In this document: positions 26,667 through 36,925 of the stretch, piece after piece | Layout: each line of letters opens with the position of its first letter | Numbering within the stretch: the stretch's first letter is position 1 | Assembly: GCA_031432545.1 (NCBI GenBank) | Contig: JAVKGX010000004.1 | Location: forward strand, 1 to 64,000 | Direction: 5' to 3' | Length of the DNA: 64,000 bases | From: Armatimonadota bacterium | GTDB taxonomy: Bacteria > Sysuimicrobiota > Sysuimicrobiia > Sysuimicrobiales > Sysuimicrobiaceae | The notes under the pieces: generated by a model | Databases searched by the model: none | What the model saw: the letters and a program-made list of their open reading frames with translations, nothing else | What the model was told of the DNA's origin: nothing | Program-made: the position numbers and the translations under genes

Positions 26667-27655
26667 CAACGCTCGGCGGCCGACCGCGCGGGACCGACCG
26701 CAAAGACGTCCACCGCGTCTTCGCGGTCTTGGCCTGCGGCCGTGCGCACACGCATCCGCCGGGCCGCGCGCTCGGTCATCCGGCAGAAGGCGCACACCTC
26801 GGCGGTCGTCGGCTGGCCGCAGTGGACACACGAGCGCACCTCGGCGGGCTCCCGCTGGGCTCGAAGCAGTGGCCGCACCCGATCGAGGAAGTTCCAGTAG
26901 AGGTTCTGCTTGGTGCCGGGTGCCTGATGCTCCAGGAGGTTCAACGCTTCCTTCAAGAGCAGCGAACGCGCCCCGACGCTGTTGGGGCACTCTTCGAGGA
27001 TGTAGTCGATGCCGCGCAGCACCGCGTAGGCGGCGGTCTCGCGTTCGGCGATCCGGTACAGGGGCTTCACCTTCTTGACCAGCGCCGGGTGCGTGCTCTC
27101 CAGCACCGGCGACTGCCGCACGAGCGCGTCGACGTTGCCCGAGATCAGGTTGCCCAGCAGAACCGCAGCCTCGTCATCGAGGTTGTGGGCGGTGGCCACG
27201 ACGTCGAATCCCCGATCCAGGGCGAGCTTGTTGAACAGGTAGCGTTTGCTGAGCCCGCACGCAGAGCAAGACACGCGGCCCGTCGCCTCCGCCAGACCCT
27301 CCACGCCCACGCCGTACTCGGTGGGGATGTCGACGACGATCAGTTCTGCGCCGCGCACCGCCGCAAACGACGCCGCCTTCTCTTCCGACTCCCGCGAATA
27401 CTCGTGGATGCCCAGATTCAGGTGCAGTCCGGTCGCCTGGTAGCCGAACCGCAACAGGACGTCCCACAAAACCAGGCTGTCCTTGCCTCCCGACACCGCG
27501 ACCAGCACACGGTCGGCCCGGGTGAACATGCGTTCCCGCTCGATGGCGCGCCGGACCTGACTCTCGAACCACTCAAGAAAGTGGGGGCCGCAGAACGCCG
27601 CGTGATGTCGGCGCACCTCGACGGAAGCGGTCGCCCTGCAGGTGGTGCAGCGCAT
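26666..27655 (-). CDS. ttuA: tRNA-5-methyluridine(54) 2-sulfurtransferase, TtuA type
   Basis: ATP-dependent tRNA thiolase of 329 residues. Seen: N-terminal zinc-binding CxxC (C3, C6) with C22 and H25; PP-loop SGGKDS (55-60); cluster cysteines C130 and C133 (SCSACGLSKRYL) and C223 (EECPNS), almost the positions reported for T. thermophilus TtuA; C-terminal zinc pair C276/C279 and C288/C291. TtuA makes s2T54 in the T-loop, a heat-stabilising modification typical of thermophiles. A TtcA (s2C32) role is less likely because of the two zinc fingers and the adjacent sulfur-carrier and trmI genes. ATG 27655 overlaps the upstream stop as TGATG; GGAGG is 5 bases before it. Confidence 0.92.
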   Translation of the reverse strand: MRCTTCRATASVEVRRHHAAFCGPHFLEWFESQVRRAIERERMFTRADRVLVAVSGGKDSLVLWDVLLRFGYQATGLHLNLGIHEYSRESEEKAASFAAVRGAELIVVDIPTEYGVGVEGLAEATGRVSCSACGLSKRYLFNKLALDRGFDVVATAHNLDDEAAVLLGNLISGNVDALVRQSPVLESTHPALVKKVKPLYRIAERETAAYAVLRGIDYILEECPNSVGARSLLLKEALNLLEHQAPGTKQNLYWNFLDRVRPLLRAQREPAEVRSCVHCGQPTTAEVCAFCRMTERAARRMRVRTAAGQDREDAVDVFAVGPARSAAER

Positions 27656-27927
27656 CAAACCCTCCGCCGGCGAGTCGGCATCCGGACGCGGGGCCGCGAT
27701 GTCATCCCCCCACCGCCCGGGGTCCGATCCCGCCCGCCACCCGACACCACCGGCCGGATCTCGACCTCGTCGTCCGGGCTGAGCACCGCGTCTGCGGTCA
27801 GCAACTCGCCGCCGCGAATGACGATCACCGTCTCCGGGTTGAGGTCGAGTTCACGCAACATCTCCCGGACCGAGCGCGGCCCCTGTAGGGCGACGTACCG
27901 GCGCTGGTGGCCAATGTGGACCTTCAC
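27655..27927 (-). CDS. ttuB: ThiS/MoaD-type ubiquitin-like sulfur carrier (TtuB-like) with a C-terminal extension
   Basis: Protein of 90 residues. Residues 1-62 have the beta-grasp pattern with VREMLRELDLNPETVIVIRG and DDEVEIRPVVSGGG. Sulfur carriers are thiocarboxylated on a terminal diglycine; here GG (63-64) is followed by about 25 more residues, rich in Arg and including a second Gly run (PGGGG, 70-74). It would therefore need trimming, or uses a different end. It overlaps ttuA, so it is very likely the sulfur donor for T54 thiolation. The GTG at 27927 lies only 6 bases after a TATCAT -10-like sequence, so the mRNA may be leaderless. Confidence 0.82.
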   Translation of the reverse strand: MKVHIGHQRRYVALQGPRSVREMLRELDLNPETVIVIRGGELLTADAVLSPDDEVEIRPVVSGGGRDRTPGGGGMTSRPRVRMPTRRRRV

Positions 27928-27999
27928 GCGGTCATGATAACAGCGACGGGCGCGGTGCGGGTAGCCGCCACGCCCGACCACCGCCGACGGGTGAACCAT

Positions 28000-29757
28000 T
28001 CACGGGTCGGCGTAGAGCCGTTCACCGCGGTGCAGTCGGTGCGCGATCTGGAACGTCTGTCCCTGCGAACGCATCGTCGGCGCGTGGGCCGCCAGGTAGC
28101 GCGCCGCGGCGATCAGGACGTGCGCACCCGCGGGTGTGTTGCCCAGGTGGCGGAACTGGCGGAAGGCTGCCTCGATCATCTGCACCGTGTGAAAGTCGCG
28201 GTCCTCTCGCAGGAGCAACGCGCCTAGGGCGGCCAGCAGTCGGCCCGGCGCCCCGCCGCTGGCGAGGTAGTCCGCGACCAGCGCGCCCGCCTCGTCCACC
28301 TGTTGCTGGCGGTCCAGCACATCCGCCAGCTCGCGCAGGAGGCCTTCGGGGTCCTGCACCCGCGCCGGTTCGGGCAGCCGCGCCGGCGGCACGTTGAGGA
28401 AACGGTCCAGGTAGACGCTCATCGCCGCATCGAACACGCCCCGCAGCAACGCCGGCGGATCCTCGGTCGAATCTCCGTCCAGGCGGCGCAGTCCCTGCTC
28501 GACCGCGTTGGCGAACGTGAAGGTGTGAAGCGCCGTATCCCAGTCGCTGAATTCGTTGCTTCTGGCGAAGTGCGCGACCCGCAGCGCCGCGGCATAGCTC
28601 ACCGCGGCGGCGAGCTCGACGGCGGTCGCTCCCTGCCGAAGTCCGTCCACCAGCGCGTCTGCGATGGCCTGCGGATCGTGACCAAGGAGGATCGGGACGA
28701 GCGCTTCGCGGCCCGACCAAGAACCCCGCTTGGACCTGCCGGCGGGCGCGGCGTCGGGGATCACCTCGAAGGCCGCCTCGACGACCTCGACCAGGTCGAT
28801 CGGGTGACGCCAAGCGTTGGATTCCTCCATCCTCTCAGCCTGCGCGTAGCCGGGCGCGAGGCTGCCCAGAACGGGTTCCGCAAACTCCCACCCGGCCAGG
28901 TCCAACGCCTCGAGGGCCTTGTTCGTGAAGTCCAGCAAGTGCCCGCCTGCGGCGTACCGGTGGTCGGTCGCGGCCGCGAACAGCATGTCCGCGATCTGCC
29001 GCGCGCCCGCCCCCGCCCGCACCGCCGACACGATGCACCGTTCCGCGCCCTCCGCGTCCCGCACCTCCACGAACCGCCGAAACCACCGCCGCAGCGCCGC
29101 AACATCGGCCGGCTGACCGGGGAGCGGACGGACGCCGTGGCGCGGCGGGCTGCCCGCGCAGTCCACGGCCACGTGCGACAGGCCGTGGTACAATGCCCGC
29201 GCCCGGTCCTCGGGGTAGAGGCAGAAGATCAGGTTCATCAAACAGGCGAGCGTCGTCAGCCCACGACCCCATCCGGTTTCCCGATGCCGCGCGCCGAACT
29301 CCAGCCCGATGCGGAAGGGCTCGGCCGCGTCCTCGCCTGCGGCCAGCAGGCCGATCACCGCCTTAGCGATCACCAGGTTCAGTCCCCGCTCCAGTCCGTC
29401 CCGCAGTCTGGTCCGCTGATGGGTGACTGCGTCCTGGCGTGGCGAGACGTCCACCCACACCTCGCCATCCCGGACTTCCACCGGAAAGGTACGCACGTCA
29501 TCGGCCCACAGGTCGAAGGTACCGCCGGTGGCGAGGTCAAACCGGGCGTGGTGCCAGTGGCACGTCAGGATCCCGTCGTGCACCGAGCCGCGATGCAATG
29601 GAAAGCCCATGTGCGGGCAACGGTTGTCCACCGCGTAGATGCGGCCCTGGTGCGCGAACAGGGCGACGGTGTGCCCGGCCACCGCGACCGCCAGACAACC
29701 GGCGCGCTGCACCTCCTCCAGCCGCGCCGCCCGTGTGAACCCTCCTGCCGAACCCAT
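28000..29757 (-). CDS. Rieske 2Fe-2S domain fused to a large uncharacterised helical domain
   Basis: Protein of 585 residues. Residues about 10-108 form a Rieske domain with both cluster motifs intact: C47-P-H49 (NRCPHMGFPLHRG) and C66-H-W-H69 (LTCHWHHARFD). The remaining about 470 residues are predicted mostly helical, rich in Ala, Leu and Arg, with no motif I recognise; it has conserved-looking His segments (RYAAGGHLLDF, SNEFSDWDTALHTF). There is no signal peptide or membrane span, so it is cytosolic, unlike bc1-type Rieske proteins. Possibly an oxidoreductase or regulator. GGAGG is 7 bases before ATG 29757. It stands alone between the ttu operon and the aminotransferase. Confidence 0.75.
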   Translation of the reverse strand: MGSAGGFTRAARLEEVQRAGCLAVAVAGHTVALFAHQGRIYAVDNRCPHMGFPLHRGSVHDGILTCHWHHARFDLATGGTFDLWADDVRTFPVEVRDGEVWVDVSPRQDAVTHQRTRLRDGLERGLNLVIAKAVIGLLAAGEDAAEPFRIGLEFGARHRETGWGRGLTTLACLMNLIFCLYPEDRARALYHGLSHVAVDCAGSPPRHGVRPLPGQPADVAALRRWFRRFVEVRDAEGAERCIVSAVRAGAGARQIADMLFAAATDHRYAAGGHLLDFTNKALEALDLAGWEFAEPVLGSLAPGYAQAERMEESNAWRHPIDLVEVVEAAFEVIPDAAPAGRSKRGSWSGREALVPILLGHDPQAIADALVDGLRQGATAVELAAAVSYAAALRVAHFARSNEFSDWDTALHTFTFANAVEQGLRRLDGDSTEDPPALLRGVFDAAMSVYLDRFLNVPPARLPEPARVQDPEGLLRELADVLDRQQQVDEAGALVADYLASGGAPGRLLAALGALLLREDRDFHTVQMIEAAFRQFRHLGNTPAGAHVLIAAARYLAAHAPTMRSQGQTFQIAHRLHRGERLYADP

Positions 29758-30059
29758 CCTGCGCCCTCCCCGGCTCGTGTCGAGACGGCGATCCGCCGCT
29801 CCCGCGGAGAGCGGAGCCTTTCGTTACAAAGTATCAGGCGGAGATCGCCGAACCTCCTGCCACGGTGCCTGGATCCAGCGCCGCGCGCTAGGCGTCGCGC
29901 CGATGTTACGTCCCTCCGCCCGGCTCACGGCTGCCCTCCTGCGCCGTAGGCCACCTGGCCTGTACCTCACAGGCGTCTGGGGACGGTCCCCACCGGGCCC
30001 CGGCAACGGGGTTCCCGCGCGATCCTCCAAGGGGGTTCCGGGGTGAGGGGCACAGGCGG
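29758..30059. other. Intergenic region between the aminotransferase and Rieske genes
   Basis: About 300 bases with no credible gene. It holds the upstream region of the Rieske gene on the minus strand and the 3' end of the aminotransferase transcript. A perfect 7-1-7 inverted repeat (29978-29992) and a smaller 5-2-5 one (GGCCA/TGGCC, 29949-29960) are seen. I recognise no riboswitch. Confidence 0.5.
29978..29992. repeat. Perfect 7-1-7 inverted repeat TGGGGAC/GTCCCCA
   Basis: TGGGGAC-G-GTCCCCA reads as a near-symmetric palindrome 220 bases upstream of the Rieske gene and 67 bases downstream of the aminotransferase stop. There is no T run, so it is not a canonical terminator. A dimeric regulator operator or a simple RNA hairpin are both possible. 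Confidence 0.4.
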
Positions 30060-31394
30060 CTAGCCGGCGGTGCGGATGGACTCGCGGAGGATGTCGACGA
30101 TGCGATCCACCTGGGACTCGGAGACCACAAAGGGAGGCGCCACGCAGACGACGTCGCCGATCGGGTGGTCGCCCCGCTGCCCTGCCCTCATGCGGGTCAG
30201 CAGCCCGCGCCGGCGCGCCTGCGCAAGCACCCGTGCGCCCGATCCCAGCGCCGGTTCCTTCGTGTCCTGATCTTCGACCAGCTCGATCCCGCACATCAGT
30301 CCCAGCCCGCGGACGTCGCCGACACGGGGAAGATCACCGAGGGTTCGGAGGCCGTCGAGGAGTCGGCGCCCCAACACCGCGGCGCGCTCCACCAGGCCCT
30401 CTCCCTCGAGGATGTCGAGATTCCGCAGCGCCACCGCGCAGCACGTGGGGTGGGCGGAGTAGGTGGCCGCGTGCATGAACCGCTCCGCCGCCGGCGCGTC
30501 GAGGATCGTCCGGTGGATCTGCTCCGAGACCATGATGCCTCCCAGCGGCAGGTATGCACTCGTCACCCCCTTGGCGAAGGTGACGATGTCGGGGCGGACG
30601 CCCCAGTGTTCGAGTGCGAACCAGCGCCCGGTCCGGCCAAAGCCCGTGATGACCTCGTCGGCGATCAGCAGGACGCCGTGGCGGTCGCAGATCTCGCGAA
30701 CCCTGGGAAAGTAGTCTCCATCCGGCGGGATCACGCCGCCGGCGCCGATCACCGGCTCGGCGATGAACGCCGCCACGGTCTGCGGGTCCTCCCGGACGAT
30801 CGCCTCCTCGAGGGCTTCCGCCGCAGACCCCTCCTCGCGGTAGGGATAGGGTGGTGGGACGTGGACGAAGCCGGGAACCGTCGGCGCGAACATGCGGTGG
30901 TACGCCGGAATCCCCGTGGCGCTCATGGCGGCTAGCGTCACGCCGTGGTACGCGTGGTGGCGGCTGACGATCTTCGTCTTGTCCGGTAGACCGCGCCGCT
31001 TCCAGTAGTAGCGGGCGATCTTGAACGCGGTCTCGTTGGATTCGGCCCCTCCGGTCGTGAAGTAGACACCCGACAGGCCTCGATAGGAGAGGGAGAGCAG
31101 CCGTTCGGCCAGGCGGGCGGCTGGTTCGTTCGTGAGCCCTGCATACGCCGAGGCGTACGCCAGCTGCGCCATCTGCCGGGCGGCCGCGTCAGCTAGCTCC
31201 TCCCTGCCGTGTCCCACGTTGACGTTCCACAGCGAGGAAAGACCGTCGATGTACTCCCGGCCATCCGCGTCGCGCAGCACCGCGCCCTGGCCTTGGACGG
31301 TGACTACGGCGTCCGCCTGCTCCGCGGGGTCATGCAGCGGGTGGATGAGAAACCTGCGATCCAGCTCGAGAATCCTCTCGCGGTCACCGGGCAT
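30060..31394 (-). CDS. Class III (omega) aminotransferase
   Basis: PLP-dependent protein of 444 residues. Fold and motifs: YIDGLSSLWNVNVGHG, TTGGAESNETAFKIAR, HHAYHGVTLAAMS, LIADEVITGFGRTGRWF (PLP-ring Asp) and the Schiff-base Lys in TFAKGVTSAYLPLGG. This SLWNVNVGHG form is common in beta-alanine, taurine or omega-amino-acid:pyruvate aminotransferases. The amine donor cannot be fixed. ATG 31394 has GGGGGAG upstream; an in-frame upstream start 13 codons earlier lacks homology. Probably transcribed on its own from the 31395-31598 gap, in which I see no other feature. Confidence 0.9.
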   Translation of the reverse strand: MPGDRERILELDRRFLIHPLHDPAEQADAVVTVQGQGAVLRDADGREYIDGLSSLWNVNVGHGREELADAAARQMAQLAYASAYAGLTNEPAARLAERLLSLSYRGLSGVYFTTGGAESNETAFKIARYYWKRRGLPDKTKIVSRHHAYHGVTLAAMSATGIPAYHRMFAPTVPGFVHVPPPYPYREEGSAAEALEEAIVREDPQTVAAFIAEPVIGAGGVIPPDGDYFPRVREICDRHGVLLIADEVITGFGRTGRWFALEHWGVRPDIVTFAKGVTSAYLPLGGIMVSEQIHRTILDAPAAERFMHAATYSAHPTCCAVALRNLDILEGEGLVERAAVLGRRLLDGLRTLGDLPRVGDVRGLGLMCGIELVEDQDTKEPALGSGARVLAQARRRGLLTRMRAGQRGDHPIGDVVCVAPPFVVSESQVDRIVDILRESIRTAG

Positions 31395-31598
31395 TCGCTC
31401 CCCCGTCTCTTGGAAACACGCCGCGCCACGCAAACGATCCCGTCTGCGTGTGGATGCCCTGGCCCAACCTGTTCAGAATCGAGCTCGTGTGGGTCTGGGC
31501 GGCGTACGCCGTGACCGGCCCGCCTGCGGTCCGTACGTAGGGACGGCGCGCCGTCACCCTGCGGCGGGAGGTGGGGACGCTCCGGTCGGGCTCACCGC

Positions 31599-32012
31599 TC
31601 AGGCGGCCACTCCCCGCGGCCTCACGTTCTCCCGTACCCACCTCACGACCTCGGCCAAGGAGGTGCCGGGCGTGAAGATCTGCCTGATGCCGGCCGCCCG
31701 CAGGCCGGGGATGTCGTCTTCGGGGATGATGCCGCCGCCGAAGACCACGATGTCGTCGGCCCGCCGCTCGCGCAGCAGCTCCATGACGCGCGGGAACAGG
31801 ACGTTGTGCGCGCCCGACAGAATCGACAGACCGATCGCGTCGACGTCCTCCTGGATCGCCGCGCTGACGATCATCTCCGGGGTCTGGTGCAGACCCGTGT
31901 AGATGACCTCGAACCCCGCGTCGCGCAGCGCGCGCGCCACGACCTTCGCCCCCCGGTCGTGCCCGTCCAGCCCGGGCTTGGCGATCAGGATCCGGATGCG
32001 CGGTTCGGCCAT
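31599..32012 (-). CDS. B12-binding (small) subunit of an acyl-CoA mutase
   Basis: Protein of 137 residues with the cobalamin-binding signature D-x-H-x-x-G as [14 protein letters not shown], then the GLSILSGAH and [11 protein letters not shown] segments. It supplies the lower-ligand His to adenosylcobalamin. Stand-alone B12 subunits pair with a separate large subunit in archaeal-type methylmalonyl-CoA mutases and in isobutyryl-CoA mutase (IcmB). Its partner ends 98 bases upstream on the same strand. The ribosome binding site is weak; a TATCAT -10-like sequence lies at 32033-32038. Confidence 0.92.
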   Translation of the reverse strand: MAEPRIRILIAKPGLDGHDRGAKVVARALRDAGFEVIYTGLHQTPEMIVSAAIQEDVDAIGLSILSGAHNVLFPRVMELLRERRADDIVVFGGGIIPEDDIPGLRAAGIRQIFTPGTSLAEVVRWVRENVRPRGVAA

Positions 32013-32110
32013 CTGCGTTCGCACCCCGCACCATGATAGGTCACCCCCGCGCCCGTGCGGAAGGGATGGCGCATGCCATCGGACGCGGGGGCCGAGCACG
32101 CCCGAGACGT

Positions 32111-33793
<1,683 letters not shown>

Positions 33794-33807
33794 GTGCCTC
33801 CCTCCCC

Positions 33808-34797
33808 TCACCCAGCCCGGGCCTTGCGCACCTGCTCGGTCAGTTTCGGCACGATCTGGAACAAGTCCCCCACCACGCCCAGCGATGCGATCTGGAAGAT
33901 AGGGGCGTTTGGATCCTTGTTGATCGCCACGATGTACTTCGAGCCGGACATCCCAGCCAGGTGCTGCGGCGCCCCAGAGATCCCCACCGCGATGTAGACC
34001 TGCGGGCTGACTGTCTTGCCGGTCTGTCCGATTTCGTAGTCGTGCGGCACCCAGCCGGAGTCGACCGGCGGTCGGGAGGACCCCACTGCGGCGCCGAGGG
34101 CCTCGGCCAGTTCGTCTAGCATCGCGAAGTTCTCCGGCCCCCGCAGCCCGCGGCCCCCCGAGACCACCACGTCGGCCTCGGCCAGCGACACCCGCTCGCG
34201 CTGCAGCTGCCTGGTCTTTAGGAACTTCGTGCGGATCTGCGCGGCATCGAGGTCGACGGGAAGCGCCTGCACGTCCGCCGAACGCCCCTCCTGCCGTGGC
34301 GCGGCCGAGAACACCTTCGGCAGGACGACGGCGATCTGGGTGCCCTCGCCGACGAACGCGGCCGCGCCGACGACCTTGCGTGTGTACATCGGGCGGGTGG
34401 CCACCAGCCAGCCGTCTTCGATCCGCAGATCCTCGACGTCGGTGACGATCCCACCCGACGCCCGCACGGCCACCCGCGGTGCGAAGTCCCTTCCTGCCGC
34501 CGTCGACGGGACCATCACCAGCCACGGTCTTTGTTCGGCGATCGCTGACGCCAGGACCTCGGTGTAGCCATCGGTCGTGTAGGTTTCCAGTAGCGGGTGG
34601 TCGGCGACCAACACCCGGTCGGCCCCGCATTCGCCCAGGGGCACGGCCAGCCCGCCCACCCGGTGCCCCAGGAGGATGCCCACCACCTGCCCGCCGCGGG
34701 CATCGGCCAGTTCCCTCGCCTTGCCCAGCAGTTCAAACGTGATGCGGCGCAGACTGCCCTCGGCGTGATCGGCCACCACCCAGACGTCGTCGCCCAT
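33808..34797 (-). CDS. etfA: Electron transfer flavoprotein alpha subunit
   Basis: Protein of 329 residues that binds FAD in its C-terminal domain. The motif [13 protein letters not shown], then [23 protein letters not shown] and [16 protein letters not shown], is the ETF-alpha FAD site. It accepts electrons from acyl-CoA dehydrogenases together with EtfB. It lies 21 bases after etfB and 14 before the mutase gene, in the operon acd-etfB-etfA-mutase. Confidence 0.96.
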   Translation of the reverse strand: MGDDVWVVADHAEGSLRRITFELLGKARELADARGGQVVGILLGHRVGGLAVPLGECGADRVLVADHPLLETYTTDGYTEVLASAIAEQRPWLVMVPSTAAGRDFAPRVAVRASGGIVTDVEDLRIEDGWLVATRPMYTRKVVGAAAFVGEGTQIAVVLPKVFSAAPRQEGRSADVQALPVDLDAAQIRTKFLKTRQLQRERVSLAEADVVVSGGRGLRGPENFAMLDELAEALGAAVGSSRPPVDSGWVPHDYEIGQTGKTVSPQVYIAVGISGAPQHLAGMSGSKYIVAINKDPNAPIFQIASLGVVGDLFQIVPKLTEQVRKARAG

Positions 34798-34818
34798 GCG
34801 CAGTTCCTCCCGGCGTCG

Positions 34819-35607
34819 TCAGATGACCTTTGCGGTCTGCCGCAAGAACTCGACGATGCGCCGCGCCCCCTCTTCGGGGCTGTCCGGCGTGACCACCTCA
34901 CCGGCCTGTCGCTTCGGTGGCGGCGAGAACCGGACCCAGCGCGTGCGCGCCGCCGGCATCCCGACCTCTTTCGGGTTCAGTCCGAGGTCTGCCACGGTAA
35001 GCATCTTGATCTCCTTCCGTTTGGCCTTCATGATGCCCGGAAGGGTCGGGTAGCGCGGCTCGTTGATCGTCCGCTCGACAGTGAAGACCGCGGGCAGCGG
35101 GACTTCGAGCGTCTGGGCTCCGCCCTCCACCTCGCGCTCCACCGTGGCGGTACCCTCGTGCAGTTCGAGCTTGGAGATCGCCGTCGCCTGAGCCACACCC
35201 AAGAACTCGGCCAGCGCCGCCCCGACCACCGACGCGTTGTCGTCGGTCGCCAGGCGTCCGCAGAGCACGAGGTCCCACTCGAGCGAGCCGACGACCCTGC
35301 TCAGCACCCGGGCGACCGTGAGGTGGTCGGAGCCGTCCAGCGCCGGATCCCGGACGAGGATGCCCTCGTCGGCGCCCATCGCTAGCGCGGTTCGGACCGC
35401 CTCCGTCGCCCTCTCCGCGCCCAGGCAGACCACCGTTACGCTGCCGCCCACCTTCTCCTTGATGCGCAGCGCCTCCTCGACCGCGTGCTCGTCGTAGTAG
35501 TTGAGGATCCAGTTGATCCCCTGTTCCTCGATGCCGCTGCCGTCCGGCTTCACCCGGATCGGCTGCTCGGTGTCCGGCACCTGCTTGACGCAGACGACGA
35601 CGTTCAC
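34819..35607 (-). CDS. etfB: Electron transfer flavoprotein beta subunit
   Basis: Protein of 262 residues. VCVKQVPDTEQPIRV at the N-terminus, NYYDEHAVEEALRIKE, GRLATDDNASVVGAALAEFLG and the ETF-beta C-terminal signature region VERTINEPRYPTLPGIMKAKRK are all present. Lies 28 bases downstream of the acyl-CoA dehydrogenase gene, its likely electron donor. No bifurcating-type features can be judged from the sequence alone. Confidence 0.96.
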   Translation of the reverse strand: MNVVVCVKQVPDTEQPIRVKPDGSGIEEQGINWILNYYDEHAVEEALRIKEKVGGSVTVVCLGAERATEAVRTALAMGADEGILVRDPALDGSDHLTVARVLSRVVGSLEWDLVLCGRLATDDNASVVGAALAEFLGVAQATAISKLELHEGTATVEREVEGGAQTLEVPLPAVFTVERTINEPRYPTLPGIMKAKRKEIKMLTVADLGLNPKEVGMPAARTRWVRFSPPPKRQAGEVVTPDSPEEGARRIVEFLRQTAKVI

Positions 35608-35635
35608 GATCCACCTCGCATCGGCGGGCTCTCGG

Positions 35636-36781
35636 CTATCTGCTGCCCACCAGGTTCCTGGCGATCACCAGGCGCTGGATCTCCGAAGTCCCCTCGTAGA
35701 TCTCCGTGATCTTCGCGTCTCGGAAGTGCCTCTCTGCCGGGTAGTCCTTGACATAGCCGTAACCGCCGAAAATCTGGATCCCCTGGGTCGCCGCCCACAT
35801 GGCGGTCTCCGACGCGAACAGCTTGGCCATCGATGCCTCCTGGGTGTGCCGGCGGCCCCGGTCTCGCAGCCAGGCCGCCCGGTAGGTGAGCAGCCGGGCC
35901 GCGTCGATCCGCGTCGCCATGTCGGCGATCTTCCACTGGATGGCCTGAAACTCCGCGATCGGCCGGCCGAACTGCCTTCGCTCCCTCGCGTAGGCCGCGC
36001 TTTCTTCCAGCGTGGCCCGCGCGATGCCGATCGCCTGCGCCGCGATGCCGATCCGGCCGCCATCGAGCGTCGCCAGGGCGATCTTGAAACCCTGCCCGCG
36101 CTCGCCGAGCAGGTTGTCCTTGGGGATGCGGCAGTCCTCGAGCAGAATCTCGCACGTCGACGACGCGTTGATCCCCAGCTTGCGTTCCACCTTGCCCACG
36201 CGGATGCCCGGTCGGTCCTTCTCCACGATGAATGCCGAGATGCCGTGCGCCCCTTCTTCGGGTTCGCTGCGCGCGTAGACGATGCAGATCGAAGCCTCCA
36301 CGCCGTTCGTGACGAAGATCTTGGTGCCGTTGAGCACCCATGTGTCGCCATCGTCGCGCGCCGTCGCCCGAAGCGACGCCGCGTCGGAACCGGCGGCTGG
36401 CTCGGTCAGGCAGTAGCACCCCACCTCGCGTCCTGAGGCCAGCGCCGGGAGGAAGTGCCGCTTTTGGGCCTCCGTCCCGTTCCGGAGGATGGGGTCACAG
36501 ACCAGGGAGTTGTTGACCGACATGATGACCGCCGTGCCGGCGCACGCGCGCGCGATCTCCTCGAGCGCCACGACATAGGACACGCAGTCCATACCCGCGC
36601 CCCCGTACGCTTCCGGTACGATCATGCCCATCATCCCCAGCTCGCCGAGCTGGCGTATGATCTCCGTTGGGAAGCGGTGCTCGGCGTCGAGCTGGGCGGC
36701 TACCGGAAGGATCTCTCGGGTTGCGAAGTCTCGGGCGGTCTGCTGAACGAGGCGCTGTTCTTCGGTGAGCGCGAAGTCCAT
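35636..36781 (-). CDS. Acyl-CoA dehydrogenase, short-chain type
   Basis: FAD enzyme of 381 residues. Seen: [23 protein letters not shown], the [21 protein letters not shown] stretch and [21 protein letters not shown]. The catalytic base is E363 in [10 protein letters not shown], the butyryl-CoA/short-chain type position; isovaleryl-CoA dehydrogenases instead carry the base near a LDLERL segment, which here reads LDGGRIG. It thus looks like a butyryl- or 2-methylacyl-CoA enzyme despite the adjacent leucine-type operon. AGAGGAA precedes ATG 36781. Head of the acd-etfB-etfA-mutase operon and divergent from the carboxylase operon. Confidence 0.93.
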   Translation of the reverse strand: MDFALTEEQRLVQQTARDFATREILPVAAQLDAEHRFPTEIIRQLGELGMMGMIVPEAYGGAGMDCVSYVVALEEIARACAGTAVIMSVNNSLVCDPILRNGTEAQKRHFLPALASGREVGCYCLTEPAAGSDAASLRATARDDGDTWVLNGTKIFVTNGVEASICIVYARSEPEEGAHGISAFIVEKDRPGIRVGKVERKLGINASSTCEILLEDCRIPKDNLLGERGQGFKIALATLDGGRIGIAAQAIGIARATLEESAAYARERRQFGRPIAEFQAIQWKIADMATRIDAARLLTYRAAWLRDRGRRHTQEASMAKLFASETAMWAATQGIQIFGGYGYVKDYPAERHFRDAKITEIYEGTSEIQRLVIARNLVGSR

Positions 36782-36895
36782 TCTGTTCCTCTGGCAGGAA
36801 AGCCGTCCCCGGCGGCTCGCAGCCCCCGGTCCCTGCAAATCGTAGCCTTGGACATTCGCCCAGCGCAATACGGCTGCCGACGCGGAGGAGAAGGC

Positions 36896-36925
36896 GTGAC
36901 GGGTGGTGTATCCCATGGAGGATGA
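36896..36925 (+). other. Possible 9-codon leader ORF overlapping the carboxylase start
   Basis: GTG 36896 is preceded by GGAGGAG at an ideal distance, encodes nine residues (MTGGVSHGG) and stops at a TGA that overlaps the ATG of the next gene (ATGA at 36922-36925). The carboxylase ATG itself has GGAGG only one base away, so coupled translation from this small ORF would explain initiation. It may equally be chance. Confidence 0.3.

Noticed and set aside
29758-30059. Riboswitch in the long intergenic region
   Set aside because: G-rich turns recall ydaO-type leaders on the plus strand, but they point into the 3' end of a convergent gene and the conserved core is not found.
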